From: Dehalococcoidia bacterium
Lineage (GTDB): Bacteria; Chloroflexota; Dehalococcoidia; GIF9; AB-539-J10
Reading direction: 5' to 3'
Assembly: GCA_030615625.1 (NCBI GenBank)
Contig: JAUWYX010000006.1
Coordinates: 1 to 64,000 of the forward strand
DNA length: 64,000 bases
A program made the translations under genes and the position numbers. Below, piece by piece: positions 25,850 through 33,083 of the stretch (position 1 is its first letter; the number at the start of each line of letters is the position of its first letter). The notes below the pieces were generated by a model. It made no database searches. It was not told the DNA's origin and worked only from the letters and a program-made list of their open reading frames with translations.

Positions 25850-26096
25850 CGTTAAATTCTAAATCCGAAATTTCAGGCTCTAAACAATCTCTAACAAATA
25901 TTAAAAATTAAAGATTAAAAATTAAAATTACAATTCAAAATGCAAAAAGGCCTTACTAAACTGATTTTTGAATTTTGCCCTGTCATTTTGCATTTTCACT
26001 TTTTCCTTTTGATTTTCTCTTAGTATTTGGTGCTCAAGATTTTTCATCTAATATATCCGCAGTGTTTCATACTCAAGCGCTTCACCTTCCTAAAGT
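25850..26096. repeat. AT-rich imperfect inverted-repeat element (copy 2)
   Basis: The gap between the permease gene and cobO is nearly all A-rich then T-rich arms (AATTAAAATTACAATTCAAA; TTTTGCCCTGTCATTTTGCA). Bases about 25965-26035 are the reverse complement of the left arm of the element after purD. The operon seems to continue through it, as no terminator with a T-run on the minus strand is clear. Confidence 0.6.
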
Positions 26097-26627
26097 CTAG
26101 TATTCAATGCCTTCCCGGCTTTTTATTCCCTGACTATAAGGATGCTTCACTTCCCTCACCTCACTGACCAAATCTGCCTTTTCTATAATCTTTTCTGTAA
26201 CGCCCCGACCGGTTAGGACAAGCTCTAACTTTTCTGGCTTTGTTTCCAGAAGAGAGAGAACCTCTTCTTCTTTCAGAAAGCCGTCGCGCACGGCAATGTT
26301 TATCTCATCCAGGACCAGCATATCCCAGGATTGGTCCTGAAAAAGCTCCTTAATGAATTCCAGTCCCCTGGAGCATTCCTGGCGGACATCGTCAGGATTC
26401 AGTTCCTTGTAGAAATGAGGATGTTTTTTAGCGAAAAGGAAAGTCTTTATCCCCAGCTTTTCCAGGGATTTATATTCACCATACCCGAATGCCTCAGGGT
26501 CTTTAAAGAAGGTGACGAGGCCGACCTTAAGACCATGCCCGGCGGCGCGAACTGCCTGACCGATAGCGGCAGTGGACTTTCCTTTGCCGTCCCCGGTATA
26601 AACTTGAATTAAGCCTTTCTCTTTCAT
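26097..26627 (-). CDS. cobO: Cob(I)yrinic acid a,c-diamide adenosyltransferase (CobA/CobO type)
   Basis: Transfers adenosyl from ATP to cob(I)alamin-type corrinoids, giving the cofactor form used by NrdJ. 176 residues: GLIQVYTGDGKGKSTAAIGQ (P-loop), VTFFKDP, MLVLDEINIAVRDGFL near 112 and LVLTGRGVTEKIIEKADLVSEV. The C-terminus KHPYSQGIKSREGIEY matches the family end. Its place inside a binding protein/permease/ATPase operon supports corrinoid salvage rather than iron uptake as the operon's role. Confidence 0.93.
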   Translation of the reverse strand: MKEKGLIQVYTGDGKGKSTAAIGQAVRAAGHGLKVGLVTFFKDPEAFGYGEYKSLEKLGIKTFLFAKKHPHFYKELNPDDVRQECSRGLEFIKELFQDQSWDMLVLDEINIAVRDGFLKEEEVLSLLETKPEKLELVLTGRGVTEKIIEKADLVSEVREVKHPYSQGIKSREGIEY

Positions 26628-26692
26628 CTCAGTCCTCCTGCAGTCCTTAATTTGCCACCCCTCATCTTGCTGTCATTCCAGCCCTTCGCTCC

Positions 26693-26769
26693 TGTCATTG
26701 CGAGCGAAGCGTGGCAATCTTACTCTTACCTCTCTGAGATTGCTTCGGGGCTTCGCCCCTCGCAATGAC
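26693..26769. repeat. Dispersed palindromic repeat at end of the Dph6-like gene
   Basis: TGTCATTGCGAGCGAAGCGT through CCTCGCAATGACC: outer arms GTCATTGCGAG/CTCGCAATGAC, with AGCGAAGC and GGGGCTTCGCCCC inner parts. The 3' end of the PP-loop gene, including its stop codon, lies within it, so about the last 24 codons are repeat-derived. Confidence 0.75.
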
Positions 26770-27405
26770 CTTGGTTGAGATTTCCCAGAACCATACGTTG
26801 TCTATTTTTTTACTTTCACCCTTGGTAACCTTGAGTGCTTTTCTGAAAATGGGCCCCTCGGTGACGAAGGTGTGATATTCGCCATTTTCACCACAGGGAT
26901 GGGAGCCAAGTTTGCTAATTTGCCTTACCAGAGCTTTGTCCAGAACTTTTCCCAGGAAATCCTCGTCTAATCTGGTGGCGACCACTATAGCTTTGAATTT
27001 CAATTTAAGGAATTCCTCAATTAGCTCTTCTGCCTTCATCCCCCAAAGGGGCAAAAACGCCTTTATCCCTACCTCGCTACATACCCTCTCTGCCCATTCC
27101 CGATGCTCTTCTAAATCCATATCGCCGAATACACCGCCTTCGATACCCTTGTCCTGGAGTCCCTTGACAGCCTTCTTAAAGTTATCTTCATAATTTTCCC
27201 ATGACGTCTTCACTTGGATAAGAGGGATGCCGATGGCTTGTGCTTGCAGAGCTAAAACACTGGCTTTAGTCCCGTGAGACCTCGACCTTTCACCATCTTC
27301 GGAGATAAAGTTAAGCAGATATAGGACTTCTTGCCCTTGGGAAATTGCCTTATATGTCGCCAGGGCACATTCCTTACCCCCGCTCCAGGAGGAAAAAACC
27401 TTCAC
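26695..27405 (-). CDS. Dph6/MJ0570-type PP-loop ATPase
   Basis: 236 residues. The PP-loop FSSWSGGKECALATYKA at the N-terminus, EDGERSRSHGTK, GGVFGDMDLEEHREW and NGEYHTFVTEGPIF identify the diphthine-ammonia-ligase-like family. Bacteria lack diphthamide, so its substrate is different. Position between a corrinoid-type binding protein and cobO suggests an amidation of a corrinoid side chain or lower-ligand processing (inference). About the last 24 residues (VIARGEAPKQSQRG onward) are translated dispersed repeat and probably not functional. Confidence 0.75.
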   Translation of the reverse strand: MKVFSSWSGGKECALATYKAISQGQEVLYLLNFISEDGERSRSHGTKASVLALQAQAIGIPLIQVKTSWENYEDNFKKAVKGLQDKGIEGGVFGDMDLEEHREWAERVCSEVGIKAFLPLWGMKAEELIEEFLKLKFKAIVVATRLDEDFLGKVLDKALVRQISKLGSHPCGENGEYHTFVTEGPIFRKALKVTKGESKKIDNVWFWEISTKVIARGEAPKQSQRGKSKIATLRSQ

Positions 27406-27409
27406 TTAG

Positions 27410-28345
27410 CTAACCCTCAGGCTCCTCGAATATCTCGGGGTGAATGAAATAGGCAAACCACTCTAAGCCCTCGACCAGTCTGGGACCCGGGCGTTGAGCC
27501 AAGTCATCATCGAGTGTATAGATTCTACCCGTTTGACTGGCGTTGGTACTCGCAAGCTCACTCGCATTTATCGCCCAGTCATATGACCATTCGCTGGTGA
27601 TAATTATTTCAGGATTGCGGGCAAGAACATACTCAATTGAGATTTCTGAATAACCTGTGATATTTTGGCAGGTGTTCACCCCTCCTCCCTTTTCAATTAG
27701 CTCGTGGATGAAAGTCCCTTGGCCAGCAGTCCACAACGACGGCTCATGACCGACGATATAAAAGACTCTTGGCCTTTGTTCCAATCCCGAGGTTTCATCA
27801 GTTACTGCTTTAATCCCTACTGCCATTTCCGATGTAAGTACTTGGGCCTCCACCTCCTTATCGGTTATTTCCCCTACTGTTCTAATATCATTAAGCACGT
27901 CATCTAAATCAGTAGTCTTTATACCAAATACTGTAAGCCCTAGCCCTACCATGGTATTGATAACCTCCATGGGAGTGCCATACGCAACTAGTATGAGGTC
28001 AGGGTTAAGAGCGACTATCTTCTCTATATCCGGTGTGACATATCCCCCCACCTTTTCCTTCTCCGGAGCTTCCGGAGGATAATTGCACCAATCTGTCACT
28101 CCCACTACTTTGTCACCCAGACCGAGGGCAAACAAAATCTCGGTGTTGGAGGGAGCCAGAGAGACAATTCGTTGGGGTGTTCCGTTAATGGCGACCAGCC
28201 TTCCCAGGTCATCAAATACATAATCTACTGGTGTCTGCTCGGTAGGGTTGCAGGCTGTCAGGGCAAGAGCTAGGGTCAAAAGCACCAGGAACCAGTTTAT
28301 CCCCCGGGCAAAGATTTGCTTACAGGACCTTTTCATACGGCTCAC
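27410..28345 (-). CDS. ABC transporter substrate-binding lipoprotein, BtuF/FecB type
   Basis: 311 residues. Signal sequence followed by a lipobox (LALTAC, Cys at about 31), then a PBP-type domain: PQRIVSLAPSNTEILFALG, GDKVVGVTDWCNYPPEA, VGGYVTPDIEKIVALNPDLI. A helical-backbone (class III) binding protein for corrinoid or siderophore, anchored outside the membrane. Start GTG 28345 is set by a GGAGG site 6 nt upstream. First gene of the operon, with its own consensus promoter and operator-like repeats. Lgt, which lipidates such proteins, is at 38622-39467. Confidence 0.9.
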   Translation of the reverse strand: MSRMKRSCKQIFARGINWFLVLLTLALALTACNPTEQTPVDYVFDDLGRLVAINGTPQRIVSLAPSNTEILFALGLGDKVVGVTDWCNYPPEAPEKEKVGGYVTPDIEKIVALNPDLILVAYGTPMEVINTMVGLGLTVFGIKTTDLDDVLNDIRTVGEITDKEVEAQVLTSEMAVGIKAVTDETSGLEQRPRVFYIVGHEPSLWTAGQGTFIHELIEKGGGVNTCQNITGYSEISIEYVLARNPEIIITSEWSYDWAINASELASTNASQTGRIYTLDDDLAQRPGPRLVEGLEWFAYFIHPEIFEEPEG

Positions 28346-28355
28346 TTTTGCCTCC

Positions 28356-28390
28356 TTTTACACAAAATTACTTTATTTTACACAAGTGTA
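28356..28390 (-). promoter_or_regulatory. Operator-like tandem repeat in leader of the corrinoid-type operon
   Basis: Two exact copies of TTTTACACAA (plus strand) start at 28356 and 28376, a 20-bp period (two helical turns). The second merges into the palindrome TACACAAGTGTA (28379-28390). They lie between the -10 element and the ribosome site of the binding-protein gene, a position suited to repression. The winged-helix protein encoded just upstream is the natural candidate binder. Confidence 0.55.
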
Positions 28391-28404
28391 GTTGATTAAG
28401 TCCT

Positions 28405-28433
28405 ATTATAAAATGCCGCAAAACGGATGTCAA
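28405..28433 (-). promoter_or_regulatory. Consensus sigma70 promoter of the corrinoid-type operon
   Basis: Minus strand: TTGACA (28428-28433), 17-bp spacer, TATAAT (28405-28410). Both hexamers are perfect consensus matches. It drives the genes from 28345 to 23931. Confidence 0.85.
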
Positions 28434-28463
28434 GGCTTTTTGTTTGGAGCGTTTAGTAATGTC

Positions 28464-28531
28464 AGGAGATGGCTTCGGCGACTTCGTCAGCCTCGCAATG
28501 ACAGGAATGAGGGATGCCTCACAGTGACAGG
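28464..28531. repeat. Dispersed palindromic repeat copy between regulator and operon
   Basis: GGAGATGGCTTCGGCGACTT through CTCGCAATGACAGG, then a tail GAGGGATGCCTCACAGTGACAGG. The same kind of tail (GGGAGGTGCCTCGCAGTGAC) follows the copy at 31990. It occupies most of the space between the regulator stop and the operon promoter. Confidence 0.65.
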
Positions 28532-28534
28532 CGT

Positions 28535-29353
28535 CTAGCTAGTAGACACTCTGGGGAAATTTTGACGTAAGTCAATAATCTGGTAGCCCAGGTTCTCCTC
28601 TTCCAATCTCTGCACCAAAATTGAAACCTTGTCCTCACTACAGACAACCAGGGAGGACAGGCCACAGTAAGCTGCCTCTATGGCTGCTTCTCGGACGCCA
28701 TGAACGTAATCAGGCTTTACACCAAGCTGCATCAATGCTACCAGGGCTTCCGTGCCCAGTGCTCCCACCAGCTTCGCTTCTTTTACCTCCCTTTTCAATC
28801 GGGCAAGGTCAGTGCTCCTGGAACCTCCACCCTGCACATTGGGTATTTTGCCTATCGTTAGTTCGGCTGGCTTGAGTTTTATTACTCCTTCAATGTTGCG
28901 TATGCCGACATCCTGTCCTTTTTTAGCCTCAGTTACGGCTATTCCTTTAGCCCCTTTAGCACTAATGGCATCGGAGGCGAAGAGCAAGCCATCCTTCATA
29001 TATAGCGATGCTGGTTGACCAACGGATAAGTCGTTATCAGCTATGGCAGTGGTGGTTGATATATCAGCCACGGCTTTGCTCACAAACCAGGCGTAACTAT
29101 GTAACTGCCGGGACATCTGCAAAATCCAATCTACGCCCTCCCTGGTTACCTTATATCGGGAGCGACCCTCGGAGCTCAGCCAGCCGTCCTTTATCAACTC
29201 TCTTATGTATTCGGAAACCGCCTGTGAAGTGATGCCTAATCTTGGGGCGATGTCTTTCTGCTGTATGGTAGGCTGATGTGCAGCTATTTCCACCATTATC
29301 TGAAACTTGGTGGCCAGATTTTTGCTCTTTAGTATTTGCGCCATACTAACCAT
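28535..29353 (-). CDS. Winged-helix transcriptional regulator with large C-terminal domain
   Basis: 272 residues. Residues about 20-75 form a wHTH: QKDIAPRLGITSQAVSEYIRELIKDGWLS-type recognition region, followed by a wing SEGRSRYKVTREG. Residues 90-272 are an uncharacterised domain (I associate it with DUF7839-type archaeal and Chloroflexota regulators). It has a PASLYMKDGLLFASD core and a Rossmann-like end that may bind a ligand. Its gene immediately precedes the corrinoid-type operon on the same strand, so it probably controls it. Start at 29353 or, two codons on, 29344. Confidence 0.75.
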   Translation of the reverse strand: MVSMAQILKSKNLATKFQIMVEIAAHQPTIQQKDIAPRLGITSQAVSEYIRELIKDGWLSSEGRSRYKVTREGVDWILQMSRQLHSYAWFVSKAVADISTTTAIADNDLSVGQPASLYMKDGLLFASDAISAKGAKGIAVTEAKKGQDVGIRNIEGVIKLKPAELTIGKIPNVQGGGSRSTDLARLKREVKEAKLVGALGTEALVALMQLGVKPDYVHGVREAAIEAAYCGLSSLVVCSEDKVSILVQRLEEENLGYQIIDLRQNFPRVSTS

Positions 29354-29378
29354 TATATCATTTGCTAACCGGGCTAAA

Positions 29379-30125
29379 TTAGCAAAGCGAGCTGGGGCAG
29401 ATGACTCTCAATATGCACCTGTTGCAGCGGGGCTGCCGGGCGTGGCATATCCGCCTGCCATGCTCTATCATATGGATGTGGAATTGATATACCTTTGAGG
29501 GCGGAGTTTGCTCCTGAAGCAAGCTATGTGCCTTCTCTACGGACACTCTGGAATCAATTAGTCCCAATCGTTTGGCTACCCGAAAAACGTGGGTATCCAC
29601 GGGCAGGGCTGGCTTCCCCAGGGAAAAAAGCAGCACACAGCTAGCTGTCTTATGTCCTACTCCCGGCAGACGCATTAAGTAGTCTTCAGCTTTGGCCATG
29701 TTCATCGATTTGAGGAAATCAAGGCTGATACGACCCTGTTCCTTTTCAATTTGCTCCAGTACCTGCTTTATTCTAGCGGCCTTGATTTGGGATAACCCCC
29801 CGGACTGAATGACCTGAGCGATATGCTCTGCTGGAGCCGAAGCTACAGCTTCCCAGCTATCGAAGCTAGCTTTAAGAGAGGCAAAAGCTCTTCCCGAATT
29901 GGCGTCCGAGGTATTTTGGGACAGTATGGTTCCTATAAGCACATCAATAGGGTCCCTGTCTGGCTGCCACTGGCAGGGGCCATATTCCTGTTCTAAGAGC
30001 TCAATGACTTCTTCAATAGCCACTAGCTCAAAAATATCATGTTGGCGCCTCTTGATGCAAAGGTGAATGCTGCCCGATAGCATTTGCGGCAACCTGGGTG
30101 AATCAGATAAGATAAGCATCTCCAA
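29379..30125 (-). CDS. nth: Endonuclease III-type DNA glycosylase/AP lyase
   Basis: Base-excision repair glycosylase for oxidised pyrimidines. HhH motif LPGVGHKTASCVLL with catalytic Lys (near residue 155), IGTILSQNTSDANS near 67, VDTHVFRVAKRLGLI with the catalytic Asp, and a C-terminal iron-sulfur loop C-x6-C-x2-C-x5-C (CHARQPRCNRCILRVIC). The first 35 residues are not family-like. An internal GTG at 30020 would give the usual length. Since the aconitase-type gene starts 14 bp away on the other strand, an internal start would also leave room for its promoter. Confidence 0.9.
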   Translation of the reverse strand: MEMLILSDSPRLPQMLSGSIHLCIKRRQHDIFELVAIEEVIELLEQEYGPCQWQPDRDPIDVLIGTILSQNTSDANSGRAFASLKASFDSWEAVASAPAEHIAQVIQSGGLSQIKAARIKQVLEQIEKEQGRISLDFLKSMNMAKAEDYLMRLPGVGHKTASCVLLFSLGKPALPVDTHVFRVAKRLGLIDSRVSVEKAHSLLQEQTPPSKVYQFHIHMIEHGRRICHARQPRCNRCILRVICPSSLC

Positions 30126-30139
30126 AACGGGAGACGAAT

Positions 30140-31408
30140 ATGACTCTTGTAGAGAAGATATTAGCTAAAAAAGCTGGGAAGAAAGTTGTGAGGCCGGACG
30201 AGCTTGTCGAGGTCTCTGTGGACCGGGCTATGATACACGATGCGTTAGGTGCGCATACGATTGCCAGGTTCAGAGAACTGGGCGTTAAAAAGGTCTGGGA
30301 TCCAGCGAGAATCGTAGTGGTGCTGGACCACTATGTGCCCAATAAGGACATCGATACTGCCAAGAAGTGTCTCAATATAAAGAGATTTGTCATTGAACAA
30401 GGCATAGAAAACTACTACGAAGTCGGGAAGGGGGGCATAGCCCACCAGGTGCTTGTAGAGAAAGGTCATGTGCTGCCAGGAACTACTCTTGTTGGTGTGG
30501 ATAGTCATACCACGACATCGGGTGTAGTCGGAGCTTTTGCGACCGGGATTGGTGTTGATGAGATGGCTGTGGTCTTCAAGACAGGAAGGCTATGGGAGCG
30601 GGTCCCGGGCACCATCAGGATAAATGTTGAAGGCAAGCTGCGGCCTCCGATTGCGTCGAAGGACTTGATGCTTTTCATACTGAAGAGGTTAGGGGTAAGC
30701 GGCGCCCTGTTTAAGTCTCTTCAATATACAGGCTCGACCATAAGCCAAATGAGCTTCGAGAGCCGCATGGTATTAACCAATATGGCAATAGAGTCAGGTG
30801 CCACTAATGGAATCATTGAGCCCGACCGGAAGGTAGTGGATTTTATCAGGGCAAGGACTAACCACTCTTTCGAGGTTATTCAGAGCGACCCGGATGCGGA
30901 GTATGCGGAAACACTTGAGTTTCATGCTGGTGATATTAAGGAGCCCATGGTTGCCGTGCCCCCGAAGCCGTCTAATGGTGTGGGAGTTACTGAAGTTGAA
31001 GGCACCAAGATTGACCAGGCGTTCATAGGCTCGTGCACCAATGGACGTCTAGAAGACCTCAGGATTGCCGCCAGAATACTTAAAGGTCGGAAGGTAGATA
31101 AGTTTACCAAGGTTATCGTCATACCAGCCTCGCAGGAAGTCCTTAAAGCCGCTCTGGCAGAGGGATTAATAGCAACATTTGTGGAGGCTGGAGCTGTGGT
31201 CGGTCCACCTACCTGTGGTCCGTGTATGGAAGCGCATATGGGCATACTGGGACCGGGCGAGGTTTGTATAAGTACGGCAAATCGTAACTTTCAGGGCCGG
31301 GTAGGAGATGCGACTGCCAAAATATATCTGGCATCACCAGCGACCGTGGCAGCCTCGGCGTTGAAAGGGAAAATAAGTGACCCACGGGAGTTTTTCCGGG
31401 AGGCATAG
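30140..31408 (+). CDS. Aconitase-family dehydratase large subunit (LeuC/HacA type)
   Basis: 422 residues, the archaeal-type length of 3-isopropylmalate dehydratase or homoaconitase large subunits. Motifs: VVVLDHYVPNKDI, VGVDSHTTTSGVVGAFATGIG, FIGSCTNGRLEDL (first cluster Cys), PPTCGPCMEAH (other two) and STANRNFQGRVG. It holds a [4Fe-4S] cluster and isomerises or dehydrates a hydroxyacid. No leuA or leuB is nearby, so leucine synthesis is not established. Good GGGAG ribosome site. It abuts the small-subunit gene with no gap. Confidence 0.85.
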   Translation: MTLVEKILAKKAGKKVVRPDELVEVSVDRAMIHDALGAHTIARFRELGVKKVWDPARIVVVLDHYVPNKDIDTAKKCLNIKRFVIEQGIENYYEVGKGGIAHQVLVEKGHVLPGTTLVGVDSHTTTSGVVGAFATGIGVDEMAVVFKTGRLWERVPGTIRINVEGKLRPPIASKDLMLFILKRLGVSGALFKSLQYTGSTISQMSFESRMVLTNMAIESGATNGIIEPDRKVVDFIRARTNHSFEVIQSDPDAEYAETLEFHAGDIKEPMVAVPPKPSNGVGVTEVEGTKIDQAFIGSCTNGRLEDLRIAARILKGRKVDKFTKVIVIPASQEVLKAALAEGLIATFVEAGAVVGPPTCGPCMEAHMGILGPGEVCISTANRNFQGRVGDATAKIYLASPATVAASALKGKISDPREFFREA

Positions 31409-31942
31409 ATGGAACTCAAAGGCCGAGTCTGGAAGTTTGGTAAGGATGTTGACACTGATGAACTCTTTGCCGGAAGGTTTATCATGGGTGGTGATGAAAC
31501 GAGCAAGAGCCAATATCAAGAGTTCATCGCAAGAAGCGGGCTAAGCGATGTCGGGCATCGTGAGAATATCCCCGGGGATTTTCTCACCAAGGTTGAGAAG
31601 GGAGACATTATAGTTGCCGAAGAGAACTTTGGCATTGGTTCAAGCCGGCAACAGGCTGCGGAAACTCTGAACTTTAAGGGTGTCCAGGCTGTAGTTGCCG
31701 ACTCAATCCACAGGATATTCTTCAGGAACTTTTGGAACCTTGGCTGCCCGGCCATAGATTTGCCGGGAATTTCTGCTGAATTTGAGACCGGGCAGGAGAT
31801 AGTGATAAACCTGAGGCAAGGGACTATCAAGAACCTCAGTACGGGGAAGGATTTTGAGTTTCGCCTGATAATTCCAACATGGTTTATAGACATGGTGGAA
31901 GCCGGGGGTCTAATTCCATACCACAAATCTCTGAAATCTTAA
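31409..31942 (+). CDS. Aconitase-family dehydratase small subunit (LeuD-like, unusual loop)
   Basis: 177 residues. VWKFGKDVDTDELFAGRF and VAEENFGIGSSRQQAAETL mark the swivelling small subunit. Two deviations: the substrate loop, normally beginning with an ARYL-type motif, reads GRFIMGGDETSKSQ. The usual GSSREHA reads GSSRQQA. These residues govern substrate choice in the family, so isopropylmalate is doubtful. Alternatives include methylmalate- or dimethylmalate-type acids. ATG overlaps nothing; it follows the large-subunit TAG directly. Confidence 0.8.
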   Translation: MELKGRVWKFGKDVDTDELFAGRFIMGGDETSKSQYQEFIARSGLSDVGHRENIPGDFLTKVEKGDIIVAEENFGIGSSRQQAAETLNFKGVQAVVADSIHRIFFRNFWNLGCPAIDLPGISAEFETGQEIVINLRQGTIKNLSTGKDFEFRLIIPTWFIDMVEAGGLIPYHKSLKS

Positions 31943-31989
31943 ATTCTGGAGCTAAAGTCAAATATACGGAGCTAAGAGGCTATTCTACC

Positions 31990-32066
31990 TGTCATTGCGA
32001 GCGAAGCGTGGCAATCTCGTATAATTCCCCTGAGATTGCTTCGTCGCTATGCTCCTCGCAATGACA
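31990..32066. repeat. Dispersed palindromic repeat, full-length copy
   Basis: TGTCATTGCGAGCGAAGCGT, GGCAATCTC, a short centre, GAGATTGCTTCGTCGCTATG and CTCCTCGCAATGACAG. Nested arms (TCATTGCGAG/CTCGCAATGA; GCAATCTC/GAGATTGC) give a long double-hairpin. The clearest complete copy of the family, in the 216-bp gap before the nucleoside hydrolase gene. Confidence 0.85.
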
Positions 32067-32161
32067 GAAGGGAGGTGCCTCGCAGTGACTTTTGTATCGC
32101 GCTTTCTGTAAATCACTTTATACTCCTCCGAAATTTATGATAGTGTATCCCGTAGGATTTG

Positions 32162-33082
32162 ATGCAGAAAGTAGTTTGGGATATGGATCCCGGCATCGAT
32201 GATGCCCTGGCTTTAATTCTGGCGTTAAAATCGCCTGAAGTCCAGGTTCTGGGCATCACCACAGTGGCAGGCAATGCTCCTCTGGAGATAACGAGTGCCA
32301 ATGCTCGCCGGGTATTGGAATACCTGGACGCAGGCAGTATCCCGGTAGCGATGGGGGCAGCAAACCCTTTGAATCACCCTTTAGAAGATGCCTTAAGCTA
32401 CCATGGCCCGGATGGGCTGGGAGAGTGCGGCTTGCCGTCGCCCCTGACTCCACTATCCCCGGCAAAAGCATGGGATTTCCTAGCCCGGTCGGTTTTGGAT
32501 GCTCCCGGTGAAGTTACTCTTGTAGCCACGGGACCCCTAACCAATGTGGCTTATGCTTTTGAGCTTCATCCCGAACTGCCTGGACTTTTAGCCGGGCTGG
32601 TTCTCATGGGGGGTGCTTATAGTCTTACGCCCTACGGCAAGGGGAATCAAACTCCCTTTGCCGAGTTCAATATCTGGCAGGACCCTGAGGCTGCTCACAT
32701 AGTATTCAACTCCGGGGCGGACATCTTTGCTGTGGGGCTGGATGTATCTATGGATCCTGCGGCTTGTCTGAATAGCCAGCATCTGGAGCAGATTAAGACC
32801 AGGCATACACCGGCTGCACATCTGGTAGCCCAACTGGTAGAATACGAGGTAAAATACCACGGATGCTGTAGAATGCATGACCCGCTAGCTTTGGCAGTGT
32901 TGCTGGATGCTTCTCTGTTCGATTTTATATCAACAAGGGTGGAAGTGGTTAAGGGAAATGACTGGGATAGAGGAGTTACTCGTATCTTGTCCTCTGGCAG
33001 CTCTCAGTTAATACACGTAGCCTCTGCCGTGGATGGGCCTCGCTTTGTAAAGTTATTTCTATCGCGTATACTGGAGGAATAA
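32162..33082 (+). CDS. Nucleoside hydrolase (inosine/uridine-preferring family)
   Basis: Hydrolyses the N-glycosidic bond of ribonucleosides. N-terminal VVWDMDPGIDDALALILAL carries the calcium-binding Asp cluster. TTVAGNAPLEITSANARRVL, VATGPLTNVAYAFE and MGGAYSLTPYGKGNQTPFAEFNIWQDPEAA follow, and MHDPLALAV closes the site. 306 residues, normal. ATG 32162 has a GGA site; a TTG codon precedes it. It forms a cassette with a PfkB kinase and a gate-domain membrane protein, 1 bp and 18 bp apart. The freed ribose would be phosphorylated by the kinase. Confidence 0.92.
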   Translation: MQKVVWDMDPGIDDALALILALKSPEVQVLGITTVAGNAPLEITSANARRVLEYLDAGSIPVAMGAANPLNHPLEDALSYHGPDGLGECGLPSPLTPLSPAKAWDFLARSVLDAPGEVTLVATGPLTNVAYAFELHPELPGLLAGLVLMGGAYSLTPYGKGNQTPFAEFNIWQDPEAAHIVFNSGADIFAVGLDVSMDPAACLNSQHLEQIKTRHTPAAHLVAQLVEYEVKYHGCCRMHDPLALAVLLDASLFDFISTRVEVVKGNDWDRGVTRILSSGSSQLIHVASAVDGPRFVKLFLSRILEE

Positions 33083-33083
33083 G

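Noticed and set aside
28346-28404. Cobalamin riboswitch upstream of the corrinoid-type operon
   Set aside because: Leader is only about 50 nt and lacks B12-box sequence; operator-like repeats are present instead.
31990-32066. Insertion sequence
   Set aside because: Short palindrome with no transposase and no long terminal repeats; treated as a non-autonomous dispersed repeat.
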